NCBI RefSeq assembly: GCF_032341995.1
Contig: NZ_CP135439.1
Location: 3,059,501 to 3,123,500 of the forward strand
From: Domibacillus sp. DTU_2020_1001157_1_SI_ALB_TIR_016
GTDB lineage: Bacteria > Bacillota > Bacilli > Bacillales > Domibacillaceae
Direction of reading: 5' to 3'
DNA: 64,000 bases
Both the position numbers and the translations under genes were made by a program. Of this stretch, positions 56,266 to 64,000 are shown in pieces (the first letter of the stretch is position 1; every line of letters begins with the position of its first letter). The notes beneath the pieces were generated by a model. The model made no database searches. It had not been told where the DNA came from and was given only the letters and a program-made list of their open reading frames with translations.

Positions 56266-57450
56266 ATGAAGAAAAGAAATGCCAAGACACTATGGGAAAT
56301 TTTAGTTGTATCAACCCGGCTTGGGCTGACTTCTTTCGGCGGCCCCACAGCCCACTTAGGATATTTTCACGAAGAATATGTACGCAGACGAAAATGGATA
56401 GATGAACAGAGCTATGCTGACTTGGTCGCTCTCTGTCAATTGATTCCCGGTCCAGCAAGCAGCCAGGTCGGCATCGGCATTGGTGCCGCACGAGGCGGTG
56501 TGATCGGCAGCTTGCTGGCTTTTCTTGGCTTTACGCTCCCTTCTGTTATAGCCCTCATTTTGTTTGCCCTTCTTTTGCAAGGAGGAAACATAGCGGAAGC
56601 CGGCTGGATTCACGGATTAAAGCTTGTGGCTGTAGCGGTTGTGGCTCATGCCATTTTAGGAATGGCGGAAAAATTAGCCCCGGATCTTAAGCGGAAAGCC
56701 ATTGTGCTCGCTGCACTCGCAGTCGTTTTGCTCTGGCAGGCTGTGTTTGTGCAGGTACTCATTATTGCAGCGGCTGCTTTAATCGGCTTTTTTCTTTATC
56801 CAAAGCATGATTCAAATACGGCCCGCCCTTTTATTTTCCCAATTTCCCGGGCATTTGGTATCGCTTGTCTCGTGCTTTTCTTCGCTCTGCTCTTCTGTCT
56901 TCCTTTGCTTCGCCAGGCGACAGGGCTGGACTGGCTGGCACTGTTTGACAGCTTTTACCGTAGTGGTGCACTTGTGTTCGGCGGCGGGCATGTTGTTCTG
57001 CCTCTTTTGGAACGAGAATTTGTTCCAGCGGGCTGGCTGACAGCAGAACAGTTTTTAGCCGGCTATGGAGCTGCTCAAGCTGTACCGGGACCGCTTTTTA
57101 CATTCGCCGCTTATATTGGTGCCGTGATTGATGGCTGGAAAGGCGGTCTGCTCGCTACAGCTGCCATCTTCCTGCCAGCGTTTCTGCTCGTTTTCGGTAT
57201 CCTCCCTTTTTGGGATGAACTTCGCCGCAAGCCTGCTGTTCAAGGCGCTCTGATGGGTGTAAACGCTGCGGTTATCGGTTTATTGATTGCTGCATTTTAC
57301 ATGCCTATTTGGACGAGCAGCATTAATCGTCCCCTTGATTTTGTTTTAGCTGCCGTATTATTCAGCCTGCTGGCACACTGGAAGCTTCCACCCTGGATGG
57401 TCGTCATAATCGGCGCACTGGGCGGCATACTTTTGGACGCTTTTCTATAA
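56266..57450 (+). CDS. chrA: chromate transporter ChrA, two-domain form
   Basis: A 394-residue CHR-family membrane protein with two homologous halves: SFGGPTAHLGYFHEEYVRRR and LCQLIPGPASSQVGIGIG in the first, VFGGGHVVLPLLEREFV and AAQAVPGPLFTFAAYIGA in the second. The long form exports chromate in characterised bacteria. AAAGGAG lies before the ATG. It is a single gene, convergent with the hydrolase at 57492. Confidence 0.93.
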   Translation: MKKRNAKTLWEILVVSTRLGLTSFGGPTAHLGYFHEEYVRRRKWIDEQSYADLVALCQLIPGPASSQVGIGIGAARGGVIGSLLAFLGFTLPSVIALILFALLLQGGNIAEAGWIHGLKLVAVAVVAHAILGMAEKLAPDLKRKAIVLAALAVVLLWQAVFVQVLIIAAAALIGFFLYPKHDSNTARPFIFPISRAFGIACLVLFFALLFCLPLLRQATGLDWLALFDSFYRSGALVFGGGHVVLPLLEREFVPAGWLTAEQFLAGYGAAQAVPGPLFTFAAYIGAVIDGWKGGLLATAAIFLPAFLLVFGILPFWDELRRKPAVQGALMGVNAAVIGLLIAAFYMPIWTSSINRPLDFVLAAVLFSLLAHWKLPPWMVVIIGALGGILLDAFL

Positions 57451-57482
57451 AAAATGGTCTCTTTCCAAAAGAGACCATTTTT
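57450..57482. terminator. bidirectional terminator after chrA
   Basis: The stem AAAATGGTCTCTTT / AAAGAGACCATTTT lies directly after the chrA stop and serves the convergent hydrolase gene as well. Confidence 0.93.
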
Positions 57483-57491
57483 TACATTCAT

Positions 57492-58346
57492 TTATTTTTC
57501 TTCATCTACGTATTTTCCATAATCGGGAACTGCCACTCTGTCGAATTCTTGAACGAGCACAGCTAATCCATCCGATAATTCGCTGCCGCTCATCGGGCGC
57601 CCATGGCCCGTTATTGTGACAGCCGGCTTTAGCTTCTCCAACGCCGCTACAGAATTTTTTGCAGCTTCCCAGTCGGTCGTCAAGTACCGAGGAGGACCGT
57701 TTAACTCTTCCTTTTGCGTCACCACTTTGTAAAAAGAATCCTGCTTAACGGTTACAAATGCATCACCCGCCAGTAAAAGGCGATCCTTGTCGCGGAACAG
57801 CGATATGTGCCCCGGTGAGTGCCCCGGCGTATGAATCCAGCGAAAATCCGGCAGGTGCGGGACTTCCCCATCAGATGGAAGCTTTTCTACATTCCCCCCC
57901 AGGTTAATCGGCTCACGCGGAAACAGCGGCGACATCTTCGCTACCATGCCCCCCTCTACCGTCGCATCCGGCTTCGGGTATGGCTCATGGCCCGTTAAAT
58001 GCGGCAGCTCCAGTTCGTGTGCATAAACCGTTACCTGCCAATGCTTTACCAATTCAATGACAGCTCCCACGTGATCAAAATGGCCGTGTGTTAAAATGAT
58101 TGCTTTCGGACGGCTGCCGGCACCAAAATACTTTTCTGATACGGAAATAATTTCTTCGGCAGAGCCGGGCATTCCTGCATCTACTAAAACGAATTCTCCG
58201 GTGTCTGGATCTCCAACCAGGCAAATATTGACGATTTGAATCGTGTGGCAGACAATACCCGGCACGACTTCAACGGACTCGCCGCTTTTCACTGAAGTGG
58301 CGGGAATAAATTTGTAATCACTGCCATATGTCATCTGCTGTTCCAT
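57492..58346 (-). CDS. metallo-beta-lactamase-fold hydrolase
   Basis: A 284-residue MBL-fold protein. The metal motif THGHFDHVG is near residue 85, HTPGHSPGHIS near 190, LLAGDAF near 208 and a final histidine in TITGHGRPMSG near 250. The order fits glyoxalase-II- or lactonase-like enzymes; the substrate is unknown. The start is ATG 58346 behind AAAGGAGGATGG. Confidence 0.9.
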   Translation of the reverse strand: MEQQMTYGSDYKFIPATSVKSGESVEVVPGIVCHTIQIVNICLVGDPDTGEFVLVDAGMPGSAEEIISVSEKYFGAGSRPKAIILTHGHFDHVGAVIELVKHWQVTVYAHELELPHLTGHEPYPKPDATVEGGMVAKMSPLFPREPINLGGNVEKLPSDGEVPHLPDFRWIHTPGHSPGHISLFRDKDRLLLAGDAFVTVKQDSFYKVVTQKEELNGPPRYLTTDWEAAKNSVAALEKLKPAVTITGHGRPMSGSELSDGLAVLVQEFDRVAVPDYGKYVDEEK

Positions 58347-58430
58347 CTGCCATCCTCCTTTTTTGCTGTAAATGGTACGCCCGTTAGTATTCCTCCGCCA
58401 AAGCAAACTATAAAAAACAGAAGCAGCCTT

Positions 58431-58607
58431 TTAAATCACCGGATATACCCATCCATAACGCGGATTGCAGTAATATGGGGGTCTTGTGCCTATTTTCGGT
58501 ACTTGAATGCTCGCACCACCATCTGCCGTGTACATAATTCGTTCTTTTTCATTAGATTGTTGAACAAGCAGCAGCTTGACCTGGCCATGTACTTCATAAG
58601 CCTGCAC
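58431..58607 (-). CDS. small hypothetical protein
   Basis: A 58-residue frame with a strong ribosome site: GGGAGGAA is followed at eight bases by GTG 58607. It has a basic-polar first half (VHGQVKLLLVQQSNEKERIM) and an aromatic tail (YYCNPRYGWVYPVI). I recognise no family. It precedes the hydrolase gene on the same strand by 84 bases. A real small gene is likely because of the ribosome site, but homologues would decide. Confidence 0.55.
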   Translation of the reverse strand: MQAYEVHGQVKLLLVQQSNEKERIMYTADGGASIQVPKIGTRPPYYCNPRYGWVYPVI

Positions 58608-58759
58608 GTGCACTTCCTCCCTTCTGTTTCGTTTCTCCTTACTTTATTCAGCTTTCATTTAAATGGACTCCGACTTCTTCGTTTCGAAACATTCACCACA
58701 AACGCCTATCTTACATACAGTGAGATAGGTTATTTTCAAATGAGGGGGGTCTTTCCATT

Positions 58760-59695
58760 TTGAATGATAAAACAGATAAGAACCAAAACGGGTCTCCACA
58801 TTCGTATCCTCTTTACCCTAATTATGGAAAAATAACACAATATGAAGATGTTTCGCTTACAGTTCCAGAACAGCGGCAGCTGCGGCAGCCTGGGTTGGAA
58901 AAGTGGATGGTGCCCCGTCCAATTGTAGAAAATCCGAATGAAAAAGGAAGCGGGAAGCTGAAAGGAAAAACGGCCCTGATCACAGGGGGAGACAGTGGCA
59001 TCGGAGCCGCCGTGGCCATTGCTTTTGCCAAAGAAGGAGCCAATGTGGCGATTGCTTATTTGGATGAGCACGAAGATGCCGAACGGACTAAAAACAGAAT
59101 CCAGGAACTCGGACAGTCTTGCTTACTGCTGCCGGGTGATCTCGGAAAAAAAGAGCAATGTGCTGCCATTGTGGAAAACACCGTAAAAACACTTGGCGGC
59201 CTTGATGTGCTGTGCAATCACGTCGGTATTCAATTTCAGCAGCTCAGCCTGCTCGACATTACAGACGAACAGTTTGATCTCACCTTTAAAATTAATATTT
59301 ATTCTCATTTTTATACAACGCGGGCCGCTCTTCCCCATTTGAAAGCAGGAAGTTCTATTATTAATACTTCTTCCGTTACAGCTTACCGGGGACATAAAGA
59401 ATTGATTGATTATACGTCCACCAAAGCAGCAAATATTGGCTTTACAAGGGCTTTAGCCCATAGCCTGATCGGCCAAGGAATTCGCGTAAACGCCGTGGCA
59501 CCCGGCCGCGTGTGGACGCCTCTTATTCCGGCAAGCTTTTCAGCAGACCAGGTTCCGCTCGTTAATAACCTCATGGATCGCCAAGGGCAGCCGTTTGAAC
59601 TGGCCCCAGCTTACGTATATCTTGCTTCCGACGATTCACGGTATATGACCGGGCAGACTATTCACGTTAATGGAGGCGAATGGACTTCTTCATAA
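58760..59695 (+). CDS. SDR-family oxidoreductase
   Basis: A 311-residue short-chain dehydrogenase of the YhdF/YhxC/YdaD type. An N-terminal extension contains [15 protein letters not shown]. The cofactor loop [12 protein letters not shown] is near residue 76. The usual NNAG is altered to NHVGIQ. The active-site serine is in INTSSVTAY and YTSTKAAN provides the Tyr-Lys pair. The end reads [15 protein letters not shown] start nine bases after GAGGGGGG. These paralogues are often linked to general stress in Bacillus; the substrate is unknown. Confidence 0.9.
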   Translation: MNDKTDKNQNGSPHSYPLYPNYGKITQYEDVSLTVPEQRQLRQPGLEKWMVPRPIVENPNEKGSGKLKGKTALITGGDSGIGAAVAIAFAKEGANVAIAYLDEHEDAERTKNRIQELGQSCLLLPGDLGKKEQCAAIVENTVKTLGGLDVLCNHVGIQFQQLSLLDITDEQFDLTFKINIYSHFYTTRAALPHLKAGSSIINTSSVTAYRGHKELIDYTSTKAANIGFTRALAHSLIGQGIRVNAVAPGRVWTPLIPASFSADQVPLVNNLMDRQGQPFELAPAYVYLASDDSRYMTGQTIHVNGGEWTSS

Positions 59696-59720
59696 CGGCT
59701 GTCCTGAAAAATAGGCACAG

Positions 59721-59752
59721 AAAAGGAGACAGCATTCAGCTGCCTCCTTTTT
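59721..59752. terminator. bidirectional terminator
   Basis: The stem AAAAGGAG-CAGC / GCTG-CTCCTTTT with one bulge lies between the convergent SDR and ArsD-like genes. Confidence 0.88.
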
Positions 59753-59765
59753 CAGCTTATCCGTT

Positions 59766-60086
59766 TTACTTCTGTAAACTGCCCGCTTCTGCGCCCAGCC
59801 ATTCTGCAAATTCAGCATCCGTAGGATACATGCGTTCTTTCACTACTTCTCCGTTCAGAAAAATAATCGGCAAAATCCCCGGCCCTTTTTCTTGCATAAG
59901 TGTATGTACCGTTTCATTTTCCAAAAAAGCCTCTGAATGATCCGCTAAGTTAAAGCGTTTAATATGGGCTCCTTTTTCCTGCCACATATGAACTGAAGCG
60001 GCCACGCGGGCGAGCTCAGGGTCTACGCGTGGGCCGCATGTACCAGAACAGCACATGGCCGGGTCGAAAATATGAATGGTTGTCAT
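59766..60086 (-). CDS. arsD: ArsD-family metallochaperone-like protein
   Basis: A 106-residue ArsD homologue, thioredoxin-like, matching its N-terminal half: IHIFDPAMCCSGTCGPRVDP, then RFNLADHSEAFLENETV, LPIIFLNGEVV and MYPTDAEFAEWLG. ArsD carries arsenite or antimonite to the ArsA ATPase. C12, C13 and C17 are present, one residue closer together than the C12-C13-C18 of the plasmid R773 protein. The C-terminal cysteine pairs are missing. No arsA, arsB or arsR lies nearby. ATG 60086 follows GAGGGG. Confidence 0.85.
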   Translation of the reverse strand: MTTIHIFDPAMCCSGTCGPRVDPELARVAASVHMWQEKGAHIKRFNLADHSEAFLENETVHTLMQEKGPGILPIIFLNGEVVKERMYPTDAEFAEWLGAEAGSLQK

Positions 60087-60250
60087 TCGATTCCCCTCTT
60101 TCTTCATTTGCTAAAAGTATACACCGTTTCAGACAGCGCTTTCAACGATAGATTTTTGATAAAAAAGGATATTACGCCTTTATGATTTTAAAAAATAATT
60201 CTATAGACGATCTCGATTTCATACATTATCATATTAGAGAAAGTTTTTAT

Positions 60251-60265
60251 TGATAATTATTATAA
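60251..60265. promoter_or_regulatory. PerR box of katA
   Basis: TGATAATTATTATAA matches the Bacillus PerR consensus TTATAATNATTATAA at 13 of 14 defined positions, just upstream of the katA promoter. Confidence 0.85.
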
Positions 60266-60272
60266 ATAAATA

Positions 60273-60300
60273 TTGACTTTCGTTTGAGAAGTGTTATCAT
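60273..60300 (+). promoter_or_regulatory. katA promoter
   Basis: TTGACT (60273-60278), 16 bp, TATCAT (60295-60300), seven bases after the PerR box and about 37 bp before the start codon. Confidence 0.75.
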
Positions 60301-60337
60301 TTACTTATAGTAAACAATAACTGATGAGGTGATTTCT

Positions 60338-61795
60338 TTGATTGAAAAAAGCAATCGTTTAACAACCAGCTGGGGTGCTCCTGTTGGGGATAATCAAAAC
60401 TCACAAACAGCGGGAGATCGCGGTCCTACTTTAATTCAAGATGTTCATTTGCTTGAAAAACTAGCTCACTTCAACCGCGAACGCGTACCTGAGCGCGTTG
60501 TTCACGCAAAAGGCGCTGGTGCACATGGCTACTTTGAAGTAACAAATGATGAAATCTCAAAATATACAAAAGCAGACTTTTTAGCCGAAGCAGGCAAACG
60601 TACGCCGATGTTTATCCGCTTCTCAACTGTTGCTGGCGAGCTTGGATCAGCTGATACGGTTCGTGATCCGCGCGGCTTTGCAGTTAAGTTTTATACAGAA
60701 GAAGGCAACTATGATATTGTCGGAAACAATACACCTGTATTTTTCATTCGCGACGCGATTAAATTCCCTGACTTTATCCATACACAAAAACGCCATCCGC
60801 AAACGCACTTGAAAAACCCTACAGCCGTTTGGGATTTCTGGTCTTTATCACCTGAATCACTTCATCAGGTTACGATTTTAATGTCTGACCGTGGTATCCC
60901 GGCAACGCTCCGTCATATGCATGGATTCGGCAGCCACACCTTTAAATGGGTAAACGCTGAAGGACAAGCTGTCTGGGTGAAATACCACTTTAAAACAGAC
61001 CAAGGTGTAAAAAATCTGGATGTAGATGTTGCCGCAAAACTAGCTGGTGAAAATCCGGATTATCATACAGAAGATTTATTTAACGCTATTGAAAACGGTG
61101 ATTTCCCATCTTGGACGCTGTATGTGCAAATTATGCCATACGAAGATGCCAATACGTATAAATGGGATCCATTTGATGTCACAAAAGTATGGTCACAAAA
61201 AGACTATCCATTAATCGAAGTTGGTAAAATGACACTGGACCGCAATCCAGAAAACTATTTTGCAGAAGTTGAGCAGGCTACATTCTCACCAGGTACTCTT
61301 GTTCCAGGTATTGAGCCGTCACCAGATAAAATGCTTCAAGGCCGCTTGTTCGCTTATGCAGATGCACACCGCTACCGTGTTGGCGCTAACCATAACACAC
61401 TGCCAATCAACTCGCCAAAATGCCCGTACCACAACTATCAGCGCGACGGCCAAATGCGCTTCGACGGCAATGGCGGCAAGTCGGTTTATTATGAGCCAAA
61501 CAGCTTTGGCGGCCCGGCTGAAACACCGGAAGCGAAGCTGACACCATTTGAAGTGCAAGGCTTTGCAGGTCAGCACAGCTACAGCCATGATGACCATTAC
61601 ACACAAGCAGGCGACTTGTACCGTTTATTGTCTGAAGATGAGCGCACACGCCTTGTGAACAACATCGTTGGTGCGATGAAACCGGTAGAGCGTGAAGACA
61701 TTAAGCTTCGCCAGATCGCCCATTTCTATAAAGCAGATCCGGAATACGGCACACGCATTGCAGAAGGGCTTGGCCTTGCCGTTCCAGCACAGTAA
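60338..61795 (+). CDS. katA: vegetative catalase KatA
   Basis: A 485-residue clade-3 monofunctional catalase, which splits hydrogen peroxide to water and oxygen. It has the catalytic histidine in [17 protein letters not shown] (H56), the asparagine region [18 protein letters not shown], and the heme-ligand tyrosine region [14 protein letters not shown]. It matches B. subtilis KatA throughout. TTG 60338 sits eight bases after TGAGGTGA; the GTG at 60329 is inside the ribosome site. The PerR box upstream predicts induction by peroxide. Confidence 0.96.
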   Translation: MIEKSNRLTTSWGAPVGDNQNSQTAGDRGPTLIQDVHLLEKLAHFNRERVPERVVHAKGAGAHGYFEVTNDEISKYTKADFLAEAGKRTPMFIRFSTVAGELGSADTVRDPRGFAVKFYTEEGNYDIVGNNTPVFFIRDAIKFPDFIHTQKRHPQTHLKNPTAVWDFWSLSPESLHQVTILMSDRGIPATLRHMHGFGSHTFKWVNAEGQAVWVKYHFKTDQGVKNLDVDVAAKLAGENPDYHTEDLFNAIENGDFPSWTLYVQIMPYEDANTYKWDPFDVTKVWSQKDYPLIEVGKMTLDRNPENYFAEVEQATFSPGTLVPGIEPSPDKMLQGRLFAYADAHRYRVGANHNTLPINSPKCPYHNYQRDGQMRFDGNGGKSVYYEPNSFGGPAETPEAKLTPFEVQGFAGQHSYSHDDHYTQAGDLYRLLSEDERTRLVNNIVGAMKPVEREDIKLRQIAHFYKADPEYGTRIAEGLGLAVPAQ

Positions 61796-61800
61796 ATAAA

Positions 61801-61837
61801 AAAAGAGGTATTCCGCCCGTTTGCGGATACCTCTTTT
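61801..61837 (+). terminator. katA terminator
   Basis: AAAAGAGGTAT-CCGC / GCGG-ATACCTCTTTT with a single bulge is followed by ATTTTG, six bases after the katA stop. Confidence 0.9.
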
Positions 61838-61861
61838 ATTTTGAAAAGGAGTGAACATTCG

Positions 61862-61975
61862 TTGAAAAAAGCCCAAATTTGTCCTGACTGCCAAATGGCT
61901 ATGAAAAAGCTAAAGCACAGTACTTTATGCGGATGCGGTATTAAACTTACAACGATCAGCCGCTCAAAGCGTTAA
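61862..61975 (+). CDS. small zinc-ribbon protein
   Basis: A 37-residue frame below the usual size cutoff. AAAAGGAGTGAAC lies eight bases before TTG 61862. The product MKKAQICPDCQMAMKKLKHS ends TLCGCGIKLTTISRSKR, giving two close cysteine pairs (C7-x2-C10 and C23-x-C25), the pattern of a zinc ribbon, with a basic tail. It overlaps the convergent glycerophosphodiesterase stop by four bases. The good ribosome site and the zinc-finger spacing support it as real. The function is unknown. Confidence 0.6.
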   Translation: MKKAQICPDCQMAMKKLKHSTLCGCGIKLTTISRSKR

Positions 61976-62694
61976 CGAAACCGTTCAGGAAAATCGGTAA
62001 TAAGCGCTTCTACTGGCACACCACTGCCCCGAATCCGCTCCCACTCTTTCGGGTGGTTAATTGTATAGAGACGAAGAAGCATACCGCTGTTAACAGCTTC
62101 CCTGCCATAGCCGCTAAGCGCATAGGATGACTGTGTATGAAGGGCCCTTAAACCAAGCTCTTTCGCTCTTGCCAATGCATCACGGCGTATTTTCCAAATA
62201 AGTCCCGCAACTGCTATGTACGGGTCCAGCTCAATCACCCGCTTAATGCTGTCGAAGTTAAACGAAGAAATAATGATTCTCTCCCGCATCTGGTAAGCGT
62301 TAATCAAATCCAGCACTTGTTTTTCGATTCCGTGGTAAGGTACTTTATTCGTTTTGAGTTCAATATTGATCTGCAGCTTATTGCCTGCCGCCCACTTAAA
62401 AAATTCATCAAGTGTTGGAATTTTTTCGCCTGCGAAGGACGGACTGAACCAGCTTCCTGCATCAAGCTGTGCCAATTCATCCAGCGTCATTCGCCCAATG
62501 GCTCCCCTGCCGTTTGTTGTCCGATTAACGGTTTCATCATGAATAATGACAAGCTCTCCATCCCTTGTCATTTGTACATCGAGTTCAATGCCGTCTGCCC
62601 CTTTTTGAGCAGCTGCCCGGAAAGCGGCCATTGTATTTTCGGGGCATGTTCCGCTTGCACCGCGATGGGCAAAAATGACCGGCTTTTGATTCAT
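61972..62694 (-). CDS. glycerophosphodiester phosphodiesterase
   Basis: A 240-residue cytoplasmic GDPD: IFAHRGASGTCPENTMAAF at residues 7-25 holds the catalytic His and Arg. Metal ligands follow in DGIELDVQMTRDGELVIIHD, and NIELKTNK lies later. It releases glycerol-3-phosphate and an alcohol from phospholipid-derived diesters. GGAGAG precedes the ATG. There is no signal peptide, so it is the cytoplasmic (UgpQ-like) form. Confidence 0.93.
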   Translation of the reverse strand: MNQKPVIFAHRGASGTCPENTMAAFRAAAQKGADGIELDVQMTRDGELVIIHDETVNRTTNGRGAIGRMTLDELAQLDAGSWFSPSFAGEKIPTLDEFFKWAAGNKLQINIELKTNKVPYHGIEKQVLDLINAYQMRERIIISSFNFDSIKRVIELDPYIAVAGLIWKIRRDALARAKELGLRALHTQSSYALSGYGREAVNSGMLLRLYTINHPKEWERIRGSGVPVEALITDFPERFR

Positions 62695-62810
62695 GCTGAT
62701 CTCTCCTTTTTATATCATCCTCTTTATCTTATGTTAAATGAAAGAAGAAGCGCCAGTTTTGAGCTATGCGCTGCTAGGACGCTATACATGTTAAACCGGT
62801 TTTCCTCATA

Positions 62811-62847
62811 AAAAAACGGCTTCCTTGTGCGGAAGCCGTTTTTTTAT
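62811..62847 (-). terminator. terminator of rRNA methyltransferase gene
   Basis: The stem AAAAAACGGCTTCC / GGAAGCCGTTTTTT is followed by T residues on the minus strand and overlaps the stop codon at 62844. Confidence 0.93.
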
Positions 62848-64000
62848 TTCTTTTTAATTTTTACAAACATCACTTTTAAATAATGGCCTTCAGGAAAAGC
62901 CTCTATGGTTCGAAAATCTTCCGGCAGCCCGTATTGCTCGACAATCTCATAAGCCGCTCCCTGTTCCTTGCAGGCTTCTTTAATAAACTTCTTAAATGTT
63001 TTTACATCCACAGCGCTGCTGTTTGTAGAGGCGACAATGATGCCTTTATGCTTCGTTAACTGAATCGTTTCTTCAAGCAGCTTTGTATAATCTTTTGCTG
63101 CGCTGAAGGTCCGTTTTTTTGTTTTCGCAAAACTGGGCGGGTCGACAACAACAAGATCAAAGGTCCGCTTTTTTCGGGCAGCGTATTTAAAATATTGAAA
63201 TACATCGTCCACAACGATTTCCTGCTCCGAGACATCAATTCCGTTCGCTTCAAATTGCTGGATTGTCTTTGGCCTGCTTCGGTTGGCGACATCAACACTT
63301 GTTGTTTTTACAGCGCCTCCAAGCACAGAAGAAACAGAAAATGCGCCTGTATAGGAAAACATATTAAGCATTTCCGCACCTTTGGCATATCTTGTGCGGA
63401 TCGCATTTCTTACTTCACGCTGATCAAGAAAAATTCCGGTCATAGCACCGTCATTTAAATCCACACAAAAATTCACGCCATTTTCTTTGATCAGCATTGG
63501 AAACTCGCCGCGCTCTCCTTCTACAAAATCATCATCTTCAATGTACTGCCCTTTCTGGTCAAAGCGCTTTTTCTCATAAATCCCTTTGAATTCGAGCTTC
63601 TCGCGCATGGCAGTCAGGATGTCTTTCCGGAATGAGTAAATACCCTCGCTGTACCAGTGAATAACATAAAAACCGTCATAGTAATCGATAATTAGCCCGC
63701 CAATTCCGTCTCCTTCACCATTAAACAAGCGAAAAGCCGTTGTATCAGGGTCTTTCATCAGCTCTTTACGGTGCTGAAAAGCCGCCTCTATTTTGCGGGC
63801 GAAAAAAGCAGCATCGATATATTCTTCCGGCTCCCGGGTGATGACCCAGCCGATGCCTTTATTTTGTACGCCGTAATAGCCGGTACCGATATAGTTTTTT
63901 TTATCATCTAAAATACGGAGAATATCCCCTTCTTCTTTGAGTGCTTTTGGGTTTTCAATCGCTTCTTTTTCAAGAAGAGGGTATCCCGCGCGAAGCTTTG
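62844..64000 (-). CDS. ywbD: class I SAM-dependent rRNA methyltransferase, partial
   Basis: The frame runs open to the window edge, so the N-terminus is missing (385 codons visible). Reading inward from the edge: KLRAGYPLLEKEAIENPKAL begins a PUA RNA-binding domain, IGTGYYGVQNKGIGWVITRE continues it, and the methyltransferase domain follows with FLDQREVRNAIR, MLNMFSYTGAFSV and the catalytic VVVDPPSFAKTKK. This is the RlmI/YwbD family that methylates a cytosine of 23S rRNA. The internal ATG at 63758 is not the start. Confidence 0.92.
   Translation of the reverse strand, partial: KLRAGYPLLEKEAIENPKALKEEGDILRILDDKKNYIGTGYYGVQNKGIGWVITREPEEYIDAAFFARKIEAAFQHRKELMKDPDTTAFRLFNGEGDGIGGLIIDYYDGFYVIHWYSEGIYSFRKDILTAMREKLEFKGIYEKKRFDQKGQYIEDDDFVEGERGEFPMLIKENGVNFCVDLNDGAMTGIFLDQREVRNAIRTRYAKGAEMLNMFSYTGAFSVSSVLGGAVKTTSVDVANRSRPKTIQQFEANGIDVSEQEIVVDDVFQYFKYAARKKRTFDLVVVDPPSFAKTKKRTFSAAKDYTKLLEETIQLTKHKGIIVASTNSSAVDVKTFKKFIKEACKEQGAAYEIVEQYGLPEDFRTIEAFPEGHYLKVMFVKIKKK

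Noticed and set aside
61319..61649. Minus-strand frames of 80-95 codons under katA
   Set aside because: They are shadows of the highly expressed katA codon pattern, without ribosome sites or recognisable families.

Overview
This is a Gram-positive chromosomal segment from the Bacillaceae. The rRNA genes, strong AGGAGG-type ribosome binding sites, frequent GTG and TTG starts, and close Bacillus subtilis counterparts (kimA, yhfK, ykhA, ywnA, ykvR, yusV, yfnA, katA and the roc genes) all point there. I cannot name the genus from the sequence alone. Most genes lie on the minus strand and intrinsic terminators are plentiful.

Layout. 1-5.5 kb: a complete rRNA operon on the minus strand (16S-23S-5S, no tRNA genes) with tandem promoters. 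5.5-11.7 kb: housekeeping and accessory enzymes (AbrB-type membrane protein with a divergent LysR regulator, YhfK-like reductase, YkhA-like thioesterase, HAD phosphatase, inositol-phosphatase-like protein, and a frameshifted aldo/keto reductase). 11.8-16.9 kb: a molybdenum-cofactor cluster (moaA, moaD, moaE, moeA, moaC, moaB, moeB). 17.0-20.3 kb: a decayed chemoreceptor 3' end and a nitrate/sulfonate/taurine-type ABC importer. 20.4-29 kb: a GIY-YIG/DUF2087 gene pair, then a sucrose locus (two sucrose-6-phosphate hydrolases, LacI-type repressor, PTS EIIBC, fructokinase) with three GGAACCGGTTCC-type operators. 29-41 kb: cell-wall hydrolase homologues, murB, RpiR regulator, flavin reductase, MhqR-box-controlled DoxX gene, ywnA, ykvR-rpiA, an ABC exporter and a Fur-box-linked yusV. 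39.6-48.2 kb: the arginine/ornithine catabolic cluster (rocB, rocG, rocD, rocA, rocR, rocF) with sigma-54 promoters. 48.7-56 kb: c-di-AMP riboswitch-kimA, DUF2294, DUF445, lysine riboswitch-lysine permease, yfnA. 56-64 kb: chrA, metallo-beta-lactamase-fold hydrolase, SDR oxidoreductase, ArsD-like protein, PerR-box katA, a tiny zinc-ribbon gene, a glycerophosphodiesterase, and an rRNA methyltransferase cut by the window end.

How the parts work together. Sucrose enters and is phosphorylated by EIIBC, is cleaved to glucose-6-phosphate and fructose, and fructose is phosphorylated by the kinase. Arginine is split by arginase; ornithine goes through RocD and RocA to glutamate, and RocG deaminates glutamate to 2-oxoglutarate. 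RocR with sigma-54 drives the enzymes. Two riboswitches tie potassium uptake to c-di-AMP and lysine import to lysine.

The most unusual observation is a family of 319-427 bp elements without coding capacity. At three loci an element sits inside an intrinsic terminator and a copy of the whole terminator hairpin flanks each side, as though the hairpin were the target site duplication. A fourth, degraded relative lies beside the chemoreceptor remnant. Other points of interest are an NlpC/P60 paralogue that has lost both its catalytic Cys and His, a murB whose best-placed start codon is ATC, and a 37-residue zinc-ribbon gene. I found no CRISPR array, prophage, integrase or complete transposase gene.
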